A DNA stretch of 64,000 nucleotides from Bacteroidaceae bacterium (GCA_017619585.1 JAFZSA010000034.1:496001-560000), one strand, 5' to 3'. Counted from the stretch's first letter, positions 43,776-52,672 are shown. Made by a program: numbers and translations. Notes: generated by a model not told the origin, from the letters alone.

Positions 43776-45530
43776 TCATTCATCTGACGTAAGCACCCAT
43801 TCAAACTTCTTTTCCCATCGCCAGATGGTAACACGTGCTATATCCGTCATGTTTATGATCTGCTGTTTAGATAAGCCTATACGTATCAGGTACAGCACCT
43901 GCATTTCCTTGTCGCTAACACGCCTGTGCTGTTTCAGAATCGTCTCATGGAAAGTAGGATACAACTCATCCACAGCCTTGTAGAGTTGTTTCCATTCGGC
44001 CAGCGTCATCTCCTTCTTACCCTTAGAGGCTGCACGGACAGCACGGATGACATCCTCTGCCTTACCCTCAAATTCCGACTGATGCAACAACTTTATGAAC
44101 GTCTTGTTCTGCTCTTTCTTCTCCTCCAACTGCTCTTCCGTCTTCTTCAGCACATCATTATTCTCCAACAGTTCCTGGTTCACACGCTGCAGTTTTTTCT
44201 TTACATCATCCAATTCTGAAGAAGAGCGTTTCAGCGATGCCATTGACTCTGCCAAGTCCTTCTCCTTGCGCTTGATATCCTCGCGCAGCTTCTTGTCATC
44301 GTCCGACACACGCTGCAATTCTGACGACAAGGCAGCCACCTCTTTCAGGTGTCTCTGCTTTCTCTTGAAGTTAACAATATAAGTCACACAAGCTATCAGC
44401 GAACCTGCCAGAAATACAATGACAGAGATACTCTTGTAGCGTTCTTTCTCCTCCTTCAGATCCTGCTCTCTTTTCTGATCCAGATGATACTGGTAGGCAT
44501 TATTGACCGTTGCAGCCAATTCCTGACGCTTACCAAAGTCCAGCGAGTCGCTATACATCATGTAAGACGCTGCATATAACCTGGCCTTTTCCGTGTCATC
44601 CGCACTATTATACATGTTAAACATGAGCTTAGTAACGTCATATTTCACATATATATCTGTCGACTTATCCAGAATTCTGCCAAAATAAATAGCTGCAGAA
44701 TCCACCTTTCCCAGTGTCCTATAATACTCCCCCAATGCTACGCAAGCATATGTAGGTTCACCCTCCAACGGATTTTCCCTTATCAGCTTAATGCAATCCT
44801 TAGCTTTGGACATTGCCTTCAATTCTGAATAGCGATACAACAAGGCAGCAACTACATTCTGATTTTCCGCCTCAGTTTTAGTCTGAACAATATGCGAATA
44901 TACTGAATCATAAGCGATTTCTGCCTCCTTGTTTTTCTTGAGAGCTTGATAAGAGGCACCCAAATGCGAGAAGGGAATTGAAGATTCAGTATTAGTTTTC
45001 TTACTTATTTCCAACTCTTTGATTGCCGCTTTCAGCGATTCTCCGTAATTCTGAACTTTGTATTCCAAGTAGTTAATATTGGAATAAGTATTGCATAGCA
45101 TTACGGAATCGCATTTCTCGGGATTAGCATTTGCATAATCCAATGATTTAAAAAAATGCTCCAATGCGCGAGGAGTATCCTGCAAATCACGATATACACT
45201 GCCTGCATAGTAATGAACCTCCTGCTTTTCGGCATCAGAACCATTGGCCTCGAAGAAGGTCACCAGTTTCTTTATCATGATATCCGAGGTAGGTATTTTG
45301 TATGCCTTATCATTCAAACGGATACGCAAGAGATCATATTTACTCTTTATATAGTCACCTTTATCCCGGACCTCAATTTCCAATGAATCAAGCATAGACA
45401 ATGCCATCTCCGGGTCACTGTCACCTATTGCTTTTATCTGCTCCATCCTGCCCAGAGAGCGATCTTCAGAACACGCTGTCAGCAGTAAGGAAACGAGCAC
45501 GAAAAAGTGCCAAAAAAGATGTTTTTTCAT
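43776..45530 (-). CDS. Membrane-spanning TPR regulator with cytoplasmic coiled coil and LuxR-like HTH
   Basis: This 584-residue protein begins with a lipoprotein-type signal (VLVSLLLTACSED). Residues about 30-350 are TPR-like helical repeats (YYAGSVYRDLQDTPRALEHF, LGEYYRTLGKVDSAAIYFGR) that should lie in the periplasm. One transmembrane helix (about 363-385, SVIVFLAGSLIACVTYIV) is followed by a long Glu/Lys-rich coiled coil (about 395-500). The last 45 residues (VSDKEMQVLYLIRIGLSKQQ, then TIWRWEKKF) look like a LuxR-type helix-turn-helix. The layout suggests a one-chain sensor passing an envelope signal to DNA. It is divergent from a DUF3244-type gene, and an 18-bp inverted repeat lies between them, a likely operator. 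Confidence 0.8.
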   Translation of the reverse strand: MKKHLFWHFFVLVSLLLTACSEDRSLGRMEQIKAIGDSDPEMALSMLDSLEIEVRDKGDYIKSKYDLLRIRLNDKAYKIPTSDIMIKKLVTFFEANGSDAEKQEVHYYAGSVYRDLQDTPRALEHFFKSLDYANANPEKCDSVMLCNTYSNINYLEYKVQNYGESLKAAIKELEISKKTNTESSIPFSHLGASYQALKKNKEAEIAYDSVYSHIVQTKTEAENQNVVAALLYRYSELKAMSKAKDCIKLIRENPLEGEPTYACVALGEYYRTLGKVDSAAIYFGRILDKSTDIYVKYDVTKLMFNMYNSADDTEKARLYAASYMMYSDSLDFGKRQELAATVNNAYQYHLDQKREQDLKEEKERYKSISVIVFLAGSLIACVTYIVNFKRKQRHLKEVAALSSELQRVSDDDKKLREDIKRKEKDLAESMASLKRSSSELDDVKKKLQRVNQELLENNDVLKKTEEQLEEKKEQNKTFIKLLHQSEFEGKAEDVIRAVRAASKGKKEMTLAEWKQLYKAVDELYPTFHETILKQHRRVSDKEMQVLYLIRIGLSKQQIINMTDIARVTIWRWEKKFEWVLTSDE

Positions 45531-45554
45531 ATGTTACACACCTAAAATCGGGTA

Positions 45555-45562
45555 CAAATCTA
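45555..45562 (-). promoter_or_regulatory. -7 element of the TPR/HTH regulator
   Basis: The minus strand reads TAGATTTG, 25 bp before the start codon. No clear -33 box; the proximal half of the inverted repeat lies 42 bp further upstream. Confidence 0.5.
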
Positions 45563-45603
45563 CACAAAAAAATTGAATAATTTATGTTTCTTTGCAGAAA
45601 AAA

Positions 45604-45748
45604 TGTTTCATTTTGTTTCACATTGCAACGTTTCACGGTTAAAAGAGGTAGTGTTATGATACGTTTTATCTTTCTGTATTTCTGAATCTTATGAGAAATA
45701 AAAAAAGAATGTAACATTTTTTAACAAAAAGTGAAACAAAATGAAACA
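45604..45748. promoter_or_regulatory. Operator-like 18-bp inverted repeat in the divergent promoter region
   Basis: TGTTTCATTTTGTTTCAC at 45604-45621 is the exact reverse complement of GTGAAACAAAATGAAACA at 45731-45748, with 109 bp between. Each half holds two TGAAACA words spaced 10 bp apart, one helical turn. A further GTTTCAC occurs at 45630-45636. One half lies just upstream of each divergent promoter, as expected for a regulator acting on both genes. Confidence 0.75.
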
Positions 45749-45757
45749 TAAAAATTT

Positions 45758-45787
45758 TTTGCGTTTGGTTGATAGCTCGTAATTTTG
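45758..45787 (+). promoter_or_regulatory. Promoter of the DUF3244-type gene
   Basis: TTTG (45758-45761), an 18-nt spacer and TAATTTTG (45780-45787). The distal repeat half ends 9 bp upstream of the -33 box. Confidence 0.72.
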
Positions 45788-45821
45788 TATTCGAAACATT
45801 AAAACCAACACAAAAAAAGTT

Positions 45822-46226
45822 ATGAAAACAACAGTAAAATTTTTCGTGATTCTATTTGCTCTGGTAATGCAAGTATCTAATGTACGCGCAGACGAACCTA
45901 CACCTGTAGTCGTTCAAGGTACAAGAACCGTTCCTACAACAAGTGGTAACGTAGGTCCCAGAAGAGGACGTGCACAAGTTGTCACATTGGACATGGACAT
46001 CATGCTGGATCTGGAGAACCGTTGTCTTAACTTCTATGACACTGAAGGTAGAACCATTACCTATTATATATATGACGAGGACGACTTCGAGGTAGCAAGC
46101 GGAACCATCTCTTTCGCTACTGTAGAAGAAGCTACCGTTTCTCTGTCAGGTTTGGCAGATGGCATCTACACCCTTAGCATTGAATGCGACGGAACCACCT
46201 ACGAAGGTGAATTTGGTATTGAATAG
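45822..46226 (+). CDS. Small secreted DUF3244-like protein
   Basis: This 134-residue protein has a signal peptide (about 1-23, ends VRADEP) and a short linker ending in PRRGRAQ. A ~75-residue all-beta domain follows: VTLDMDIMLDLENRCLNFYD, ITYYIYDEDDFEVASG, VSLSGLADGIYTLSIECDG and TYEGEFGIE. This pattern fits DUF3244, an immunoglobulin-like fold restricted to Bacteroidetes and of unknown role. It is the divergent partner of a TPR/HTH membrane regulator and has its own promoter next to a perfect inverted repeat. It is therefore probably the regulator's main target, and could also feed back as its ligand; that is inference. Confidence 0.8.
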   Translation: MKTTVKFFVILFALVMQVSNVRADEPTPVVVQGTRTVPTTSGNVGPRRGRAQVVTLDMDIMLDLENRCLNFYDTEGRTITYYIYDEDDFEVASGTISFATVEEATVSLSGLADGIYTLSIECDGTTYEGEFGIE

Positions 46227-46331
46227 TAATTTAATTGCATAATATATTTTCTGACAAAAGTATTATACTAGCAGGTCACGCACGCTGTTTGTCACACATT
46301 TATTTGAACCTCACACTGTTTCTTTAATTCT

Positions 46332-46367
46332 GGGAAGTCTGTAACGGCATTTGCCGCCAGACTTCCC
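46332..46367 (+). other. Strong hairpin without T tract
   Basis: GGGAAGTCTG (46332-46341) pairs with CAGACTTCCC (46358-46367), and an inner GGC/GCC extends the stem. It follows the DUF3244-type gene by 105 bp and precedes a small ORF by 75 bp. No T run follows, so it may be an attenuator, processing site or RNA stabiliser rather than a plain terminator. Confidence 0.6.
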
Positions 46368-46442
46368 CGGTGAGGGACCCACTTCATAAGAAAGAACGGA
46401 AACCAATCACAGCTCCTGACCGCACAACTAACAAGAACGAAC

Positions 46443-46796
46443 ATGAAACGAATATTCACTTACATTATAGCCATCGCGCTGTTTCCACAAGTTATTTCAG
46501 CAGTAAATCTTGTGTCAAGACCCCAGAAAACATTTTCTGTGTCACAGACATGCGTAATCACACACAATGCTCGCAAGAACATCAGTTGCCTAGCTCCCAA
46601 CATCTGGTCAGCCTACAATGCCCACAATCATAATGGGGAATGGAAGATTGAGAATGTACAGCAGCAGTCTAATCAGAATAAGCCCGAGATGCTAAGCAAA
46701 AACTTCTGCCAGCAGAAGTCAGCTACTAGCATGCGCCACTTGTTTGGTAGCAGAATAAGCAACCTGTCACAACAGAGGTTGGCACAAGTTTGGTAG
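46443..46796 (+). CDS. Possible small secreted protein
   Basis: A 117-residue frame starts with a convincing signal peptide (MKRIFTYIIAIALFPQVISA). The rest is polar, Asn/Gln/Ser-rich, with three cysteines and no domain I recognise. It lies in the same direction as the DUF3244-type gene, after a hairpin, and before a convergent gene. An overlapping frame also exists, so the signal peptide is the only real support. Treat it as a tentative gene; the 130 bp after it hold nothing recognisable. Confidence 0.4.
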   Translation: MKRIFTYIIAIALFPQVISAVNLVSRPQKTFSVSQTCVITHNARKNISCLAPNIWSAYNAHNHNGEWKIENVQQQSNQNKPEMLSKNFCQQKSATSMRHLFGSRISNLSQQRLAQVW

Positions 46797-46925
46797 TACC
46801 CAACCAAGGTTAAGTTAATATAGAAAGCACACACAAGGTTTTTGTAGAAAAGAATTGTTTAAGGTAAAGTGTTGGTAATGCCTGTCAAACCCTTGCATCA
46901 AAGGGGGCGACGGGCTTACCTCTTT

Positions 46926-48800
46926 TTATTCCAATGCCTTGTTTATCTGCACCTCAATATCCTTCAACACCTCGTCATTGAAGCCGGTCTGCTCCCAAAT
47001 TTTCTTGCCTTGGCGGTCATAAAGGTAGTATTGTGGAATACCACCAGGAATGGGTATTTCTTTCCATTTCATCGAAGAAATGCGATAATGAATACCAGGA
47101 ATCTTAAGTACACTTTCTGTCCAAGCATTCATGAAGCTTGACTCGTCTGTTATATAAACGAACACAACATCCTTACCTTTCAGTTTCTCTTTCAGCGGCT
47201 CCATTGCCTCTATACCTCTTTTGCAAGGTCCACACCAAGTAGCCCAGAGGTCAAAGAAGACAACCTTACCCGGATGCTCATCCACAATGGCTTGTAGAAG
47301 TTTGTCGCCAGGGACGTCGGGCGTTGGTTTTATGCGATCTTTTGCTTCGCGTTCTATACGTTCCAATTGAACGCGATTACTATCGTTGAATTCGCGAAGA
47401 ACACGCTGGAAATAAGGATGGGCTTTCTCTATCTCGCTTTCAGGCAGAACTTTTCCCTGTTTCATAACATCTCCTATCTTCTTGGCATCGGCCATAGCCT
47501 TTGTCATCCTGTAAGGCTCGCTTTCTGTGAGGCCGTTGGCATCGAAATAAGGCAGGACTTCATCTACGAGAGGGAAGTAGAAGCTTCTTCCGTCTTTGAA
47601 GAACTGTAGCTCCTTTGCACGAGGGTCAACCAGAGTATAAGTATTCTTCAGGTGAGCCAAAGCACTATCAGGGAGGGAATAGTTATTCTTCCACTCTAGG
47701 AAGCCTAGGCAAAGGACGTTACAACGCACATAGGCCCTTTCTATCAGTAGCGTAAAGAAATCCTTCTGCCTACGGGTATAATCCTGACTATTCATTACAC
47801 TATCACGCACTGCGCAGAGGTTCTGCCACAGCTTCTCGCGCCATTCAGGGAAGTCCTTCACTTCATTATAGGTTGGTATTTCCGACATCTTGTAGAGGAC
47901 GAAATGTCTCTGATTATCTAACAGAACTTCGTTGAGGTCGCCAATTGTACCACCCAAACGATAGCCTTGATGGGAAGGTTTTCCTGCTGCAAAGTCATAC
48001 ACCATGGCATAACAGGTGGCAGGATCGAAATCTATTGTCAGCGTCTCGCCAGGAATCACTATCATGTTGTACTGACCTCCAAAGCCGTCTGTGTCTATCT
48101 TCGGGCCAATAAACTTGGGCATTATGGCAGAATAAGCAGGTTGGAAATAGCAGCAGATATTTCCACGCCCCTCACTCTTTACATTGTATTCACTTGTTAT
48201 AGGGTCACGGCTTGGGTCTCCAAACCAGCTGAAATCATTGATGGTATCCCCAAGTATAGTAATGGTGGCCGTAGCCTCTCCATACTTCAGGGTCAGAGGT
48301 TCAAGGGGCTTCCCTTCATCCTTTCTTAGCTTATAAGCCGGCAAGAGTTCGGGGTATAGTTTATTGTCGAGACGAATACCATAGAACTTCCACCTCCCGT
48401 CATCATCGTTCTCTATGAAATCGAAAGTCTTTGTACCTTTGGGAAGTGGAGCGAAGTAGAGGATGACAGAGTCCATTTGTGCATTCTTCTCATATTCTTT
48501 CTCAAACTCAAACGCCTCATCAGCAAGCACTTCCTTTCTTTCATGCGTGATGATACGACCTTTCTGACAGGCAAAGGTCTTGCCGTTAGCGTCCAATCGG
48601 GCACCAACCATATCCCATTTTCTCCATGCAGCACAATTCACGTGAAAGTGTACTATGGTAGCATCTTTTGTCAATTCCACCTTCACAGGAAAGATGTCGG
48701 ATGTTGTTTCAGACCTGAACGCGGGACGTTCAAGAATCTTTTCCCCTGCGTTGGCTGCCGAACATATAGCAGCAAACAGCACAATAACTAGTTGCTTCAT
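46926..48800 (-). CDS. Periplasmic TlpA-like thioredoxin-domain protein
   Basis: This 624-residue protein has a signal peptide (ends SAANA). Residues about 20-160 form a beta-rich domain (VELTKDATIVHFHVN), followed by a long helical middle region. The C-terminus is a thioredoxin-fold domain (about 490-624) with FFDLWATWCGPCKRGIEAM, the redox motif WCGPC at about 522-526, and a cis-Pro region IPGGIPQYYLYD. It belongs to the large Bacteroidetes AhpC/TSA-like group in which a unique N-terminal half precedes a TlpA-like end. It is translationally coupled to the upstream outer-membrane receptor (one-base overlap), so the pair likely handles or reduces a substrate together. Confidence 0.85.
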   Translation of the reverse strand: MKQLVIVLFAAICSAANAGEKILERPAFRSETTSDIFPVKVELTKDATIVHFHVNCAAWRKWDMVGARLDANGKTFACQKGRIITHERKEVLADEAFEFEKEYEKNAQMDSVILYFAPLPKGTKTFDFIENDDDGRWKFYGIRLDNKLYPELLPAYKLRKDEGKPLEPLTLKYGEATATITILGDTINDFSWFGDPSRDPITSEYNVKSEGRGNICCYFQPAYSAIMPKFIGPKIDTDGFGGQYNMIVIPGETLTIDFDPATCYAMVYDFAAGKPSHQGYRLGGTIGDLNEVLLDNQRHFVLYKMSEIPTYNEVKDFPEWREKLWQNLCAVRDSVMNSQDYTRRQKDFFTLLIERAYVRCNVLCLGFLEWKNNYSLPDSALAHLKNTYTLVDPRAKELQFFKDGRSFYFPLVDEVLPYFDANGLTESEPYRMTKAMADAKKIGDVMKQGKVLPESEIEKAHPYFQRVLREFNDSNRVQLERIEREAKDRIKPTPDVPGDKLLQAIVDEHPGKVVFFDLWATWCGPCKRGIEAMEPLKEKLKGKDVVFVYITDESSFMNAWTESVLKIPGIHYRISSMKWKEIPIPGGIPQYYLYDRQGKKIWEQTGFNDEVLKDIEVQINKALE

Positions 48801-51800
48801 TACTTTTGGTTTTTAGATGTGTTGTTAAATCGGTAAACCACGTGTAGAAGGGCGTAACGAGGCAGCACGTTGGTGTAAGTCTCTGTACGCCCCTGAGCAT
48901 TGATAGTGCGTGTGACGTTAGAAAGCTGACCTAAGATATCGAACCCGTCAACAACCACTAACCACTTACCCTTGAGGAAGGGACGGGCCAGACGGCCATT
49001 CCAGACAACATCGTTGGTGTTAAGTTCTGAATCAGCATAACCGGTACGCCCATAAAGGGTGAGAGCGGTAGTGAGATCTAACTTCCATGGCAGATGAACA
49101 GTAGCATCTGCTCCTACACGATATTGCCAGGCAGAGATGTTCTGGAACGTAGTTCGGTCGCTGCTGTAACGGTCCCAAGCGAAATCCGAAGAGAAGTTCA
49201 GGAAATGTTTGCCAAGTGAAAGGCTGAGCTTAGGCGCAAAAGAGAGCATCATGTTACGGACGGTGCTTTTATCTGTTGCCGTCTCTTGCCCGCTGACCTC
49301 TGTTCCCTGTTCCTCGCCCATCAGGTCCACACTATTCTTATAGCTGAACTGTGTGACCATACTGGCGCTGTGTTTCCTGCCATCGCCAAAGCTATAGTTG
49401 ATGGTATGCCTTGCAAAAGCCTTCCAGTTGCCGTTGACATTCTCAGGCAGGTAGGTGCGAATACCCGTCTGGCGATCATAAACCTGCCCCATTCCTATGG
49501 CGTTATGGGTAAAACCATAGTTGAGGTCTATACGGTTATGCATACTTTTGTTCATTGAATACAAGTTGCCGTCGAGCGTCGTCTCCATGCAAAGAGCATA
49601 GCGTAGGTCCGGGTTACCGATACGGATATTCATGGGATCTGTATTGTCAACAATGGCAGCCTCATTCATCAGATCAGGTGCTTCATTCTCCAGTTGTACT
49701 TCAAGTCCTGCATGATGTCCGTCTTTGGTTCTGATCCATGGCTTGACGGAGAATTCGAAGGTAGGGGCAAAGCGATGAAGGACCGTATCAATGCTGCCAC
49801 GTTCATAATCGTTTCGCTGATGGTTAAGCGTAGAGAAGACATCAGTGTCTATGTATAGCTTCCCCCAATTCCCTTCATTGAGGACATATTTAAAGGTAGC
49901 ATAAAAGTTGTGTTTGTTTTCTATGTAATGGCTCAGGCTGCTGTTTGTGCGGTCAAAGACATGCTGATACTCGCTCATACTGGGTAGAAGGTCAATGGGG
50001 CGGGCAAAGGAAGAGTCGGCACCTGCCAATTGGTCAAGGCGATAGATGCTCTCTTGCTCACGCCGGTTGTTATGAGTGAGGCGATAACACATTTCAAGCC
50101 TACGGTATCCTTTCCCCAGAGAAAACACGTACGCCACAAAAGGAGAAAGTTCAAACTTGCTGCGAGGCGGCGTGTCGACGAATTGGTGACGGAAGAGAGG
50201 TGGCTGTTGAGACTCCGTGTAATCAGAGCTTTGCCTGGAGAACTGCTGTCGGGCATTATGTCTGTAATTGCCGTCCATACCGAACTTTAGAATGTCATTG
50301 GTACCCTTTATCTTCATAGTTCCATAGAACCTTAAAGAGGTATCAAGGTTATGTCCTATGCCAAGGTTCTCGCGCAACTGGCGATTGATGAGCGTATCAC
50401 GCAGATTGGGACGGGACGATGTTGGGGAGAAAAGGTCATCAAGCAACTGACAGCTGACCTCTGATACAGGTGCAGCAAACAACCCCGACGTACTACCCGA
50501 TGTATTATTGAAATGATTGTATTCCACTTCGGCACTGCCGTTCAGCATCACCTGCTTGCCCCTATAGGTATATTCATTATACGTCTGTACCCACCAATCA
50601 TCATCTTTTGCATGACTGAAGTCGTAGTTATAGGTATCGCCATTAGGCAAGAAAGTCTGTGACGTTGTACGCTGCTCTTGCCGTGTCGTGGAATGCGACA
50701 CAACAACTTGGCCATCGTAATCCTTCGTCTTGTCCTCGTTTTCCACGCTAACAGTTACCAATGCCATCTCGTTGCTTCGAAGATGAGACCCCGAATTTGG
50801 CGCCCATGCCTCCTCACCACTTAAATTGAAACCATCATCGCTCAAGTTATTTGCCTTGGCAACGATAGCTATCCGTGAGCGTTCAGTATTTTGCATGGCA
50901 AAGAGGCGTGCCAGATAGGGCATCTCGTCCTGACGGATGCCGGTCCCTGCTTCAACATTTGCTATCCAGTTCTTCATGTATTCCTTCTTCAGACGCACGT
51001 CTATGACGTGATGCTGTGTGCTTTCGTCGTTACGCCCCAGCCACTCATTCTCCTTGGTCTGCTTGTCGTAAACCGATACGTTCTTTACCGTATATGCCGG
51101 CAGGTTCTTGAGCAACAGTTTCTTGTCGCCTTGGAAGAATTCTTTCCCATTGAGCAAAAGGTCATCCACAAACTTACCGTTGTGATAGATACGCCCGTCT
51201 TCCTTGAGCTCCATGCCCGGCAACTGCTTCAACAAGGCATCCAGCATAGAACCCTCCGCAAGCTTGAATTCATCGGCATTATAGACAATGGTATCGCCTT
51301 TGTAATAGAAGCGGACACGCGATGCCGTGACGGTTACCTCCCGTAACGTACTTTTCTCCTTATGCATGTAGAACGATGACACCATCCGCGCCGTTTCTCT
51401 ACGTCCGACATGGTCCATCGCATAATTGTAATATATGGTCCGATAGTTATCATACGAGATACGGAAGATATAATTGCGCGGGAGGGCAGGCACTTCGAAA
51501 GAGAAATGTCCCGTATAGCTCCCTATTTCCTTTCCGCTCCCGTCATAGCCAAAGATGTAATGTCTGGCACTTGTAGTATCAATGACCGTGCTGTCTTCTC
51601 CTAACATTTCCACTTTGGCTCCAATCAGATACCGACGTGTATCAGCATCATAGACGCATCCATTCAACTTTATGGTGCGAAACTTATAATCCTTGTCATA
51701 CTGAATGAATATCTGCTTGTCTTTTATCTTTGCCTTCACGGGCTGACCCTGGCAGAGCCGTTTGATGGCAGCCGTCATGGAGAGGCCGTTGAGGCTGGCA

Positions 51801-51976
51801 TATACAGGCAGATGGTCGAGGTCGTTCACAATGAAATTGACGGTGTACCCCGTATTCATGTCGCGCAAGGTTGCGAGAGCCGTTGCCAGAGACTCACCAC
51901 GGAACGTCAGGTCACGTGCCGAAAGATTAAGGCTGGCACTTATACACATAAGAAGGAGTAAGGCAATTTTTTTCAT
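48800..51976 (-). CDS. TonB-dependent receptor-like outer-membrane protein with N-terminal STN domain
   Basis: This 1058-residue protein begins with a signal peptide (ends NLSA). An STN domain follows (about 22-105, LTFRGESLATALATLRDMNT, VYASLNGLSMTAAIKRL), then a carboxypeptidase-regulatory-like beta-sandwich (about 115-205). The plug-like segment (about 225-330) contains LAEGSMLDALLKQLPGMELK and GKEFFQGDKKLLLKNLPAYT. The rest is an outer-membrane beta-barrel ending in LLHVVYRFNN. STN domains often contact FecR-type anti-sigma proteins or mediate signalling, but no such gene is adjacent. Its ATG overlaps the stop of a 29-codon ORF (ATGA) and is preceded by AAGGAGGA, a rare true Shine-Dalgarno here. 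The thioredoxin-like partner follows. Confidence 0.87.
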   Translation of the reverse strand: MKKIALLLLMCISASLNLSARDLTFRGESLATALATLRDMNTGYTVNFIVNDLDHLPVYASLNGLSMTAAIKRLCQGQPVKAKIKDKQIFIQYDKDYKFRTIKLNGCVYDADTRRYLIGAKVEMLGEDSTVIDTTSARHYIFGYDGSGKEIGSYTGHFSFEVPALPRNYIFRISYDNYRTIYYNYAMDHVGRRETARMVSSFYMHKEKSTLREVTVTASRVRFYYKGDTIVYNADEFKLAEGSMLDALLKQLPGMELKEDGRIYHNGKFVDDLLLNGKEFFQGDKKLLLKNLPAYTVKNVSVYDKQTKENEWLGRNDESTQHHVIDVRLKKEYMKNWIANVEAGTGIRQDEMPYLARLFAMQNTERSRIAIVAKANNLSDDGFNLSGEEAWAPNSGSHLRSNEMALVTVSVENEDKTKDYDGQVVVSHSTTRQEQRTTSQTFLPNGDTYNYDFSHAKDDDWWVQTYNEYTYRGKQVMLNGSAEVEYNHFNNTSGSTSGLFAAPVSEVSCQLLDDLFSPTSSRPNLRDTLINRQLRENLGIGHNLDTSLRFYGTMKIKGTNDILKFGMDGNYRHNARQQFSRQSSDYTESQQPPLFRHQFVDTPPRSKFELSPFVAYVFSLGKGYRRLEMCYRLTHNNRREQESIYRLDQLAGADSSFARPIDLLPSMSEYQHVFDRTNSSLSHYIENKHNFYATFKYVLNEGNWGKLYIDTDVFSTLNHQRNDYERGSIDTVLHRFAPTFEFSVKPWIRTKDGHHAGLEVQLENEAPDLMNEAAIVDNTDPMNIRIGNPDLRYALCMETTLDGNLYSMNKSMHNRIDLNYGFTHNAIGMGQVYDRQTGIRTYLPENVNGNWKAFARHTINYSFGDGRKHSASMVTQFSYKNSVDLMGEEQGTEVSGQETATDKSTVRNMMLSFAPKLSLSLGKHFLNFSSDFAWDRYSSDRTTFQNISAWQYRVGADATVHLPWKLDLTTALTLYGRTGYADSELNTNDVVWNGRLARPFLKGKWLVVVDGFDILGQLSNVTRTINAQGRTETYTNVLPRYALLHVVYRFNNTSKNQK

Positions 51977-52062
51977 CTCACGTCCTCCTTCTTCTTTTCC
52001 GAATCAACAAACAGGATATCGAAATCCTGTCTAATCCTAATACCATCGGACATATTCATCAT
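51973..52062 (-). CDS. Short ORF (29 codons) overlapping the receptor start
   Basis: The frame runs MMNMSDGIRIRQDFDILFVD, SEKKKEDVR and stop. Its TGA shares ATGA with the receptor's start codon. The final KKKED codons contain the AAGGAGGA ribosome-binding site of the receptor. A -7 promoter element lies about 85 bp upstream of its first ATG, so it would be transcribed. It could be a leader peptide that couples translation, or the remnant of a longer upstream gene. No homology is recognised. Confidence 0.4.
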   Translation of the reverse strand: MMNMSDGIRIRQDFDILFVDSEKKKEDVR

Positions 52063-52145
52063 ATTTAGTAAATTTATTAAGTGTTTGCGTCGTATTACGG
52101 GTCATGATTACAGAAAAAACTAACCTTAAGTGCGTTTTTTCACTC

Positions 52146-52153
52146 CAAATATA
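52146..52153 (-). promoter_or_regulatory. -7 element of the receptor operon
   Basis: The minus strand reads TATATTTG; a second candidate TACCTTTG lies at 52187-52180. Either would include the 29-codon ORF in the transcript. Confidence 0.5.
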
Positions 52154-52240
52154 CTAATTTCTAATTACAGAAGAATGAACAAAGGTACTTATTAACAATT
52201 GGAGAGAATGATTTAACACTTATTTGCACATACAGAAAAA

Positions 52241-52263
52241 GCCTCCCCAGAATCTGGAGAGGC
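52241..52263 (-). terminator. Terminator of the HMA-like gene
   Basis: GCCTCTCCAG pairs with CTGGGGAGGC (one wobble) around a short loop and is followed by TTTTT on the minus strand, 22 bp after the stop. Confidence 0.85.
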
Positions 52264-52285
52264 TCTCAACTATTAACAACACAAA

Positions 52286-52672
52286 CTATGCGACTATACG
52301 CTTGATGTAGCGCGCAGACGTTTTATTGGCATCGTAGCTAACAACCACTTCGCGAGTGCGTGCATTCCAGTGTGCATCCTTTACACCGTTGATGCGACGG
52401 GCTTTAGCCTCAATTCTCTTGGGATTATCACGATGACCTACCCTGATGCTGCAGGTCTTCATGTCAGGACGGTAAGCATGCCTCATGTCGATGTGACCAG
52501 GCTTGTGGTCCTTCTTGTCGAAATGAGCATCCTTCCTATGATTATCTACTACAACAGCATGATTTCTTCTGCCATTGTCAACTACGTGACCTCTATTATC
52601 AGCCTTTGCAGGCATTGCCATTGCGAGTACCATTATCATGGCTGCCATCGCTTTGTTCATCATCTTCTTCAT
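52286..52672 (-). CDS. Small secreted protein with HMA-like C-terminal domain
   Basis: The start is ATG 52672, which gives a clean signal peptide (MIMVLAMAMPAKA); the longer frame would run past the promoter at 52721-52728. The 128-residue product has a His/Lys/Asp-rich middle (HFDKKDHKPGHIDMRHAYRP). The C-terminal ~55 residues (CSIRVGHRD, IEAKARRINGVKDAHWNART, VVVSYDANKTSARYIKRIVA) follow the beta-alpha-beta pattern of heavy-metal-associated domains. The CxxC copper motif is absent, but a His-rich segment precedes it. It might bind metal through histidines or have lost metal binding. Confidence 0.7.
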   Translation of the reverse strand: MKKMMNKAMAAMIMVLAMAMPAKADNRGHVVDNGRRNHAVVVDNHRKDAHFDKKDHKPGHIDMRHAYRPDMKTCSIRVGHRDNPKRIEAKARRINGVKDAHWNARTREVVVSYDANKTSARYIKRIVA

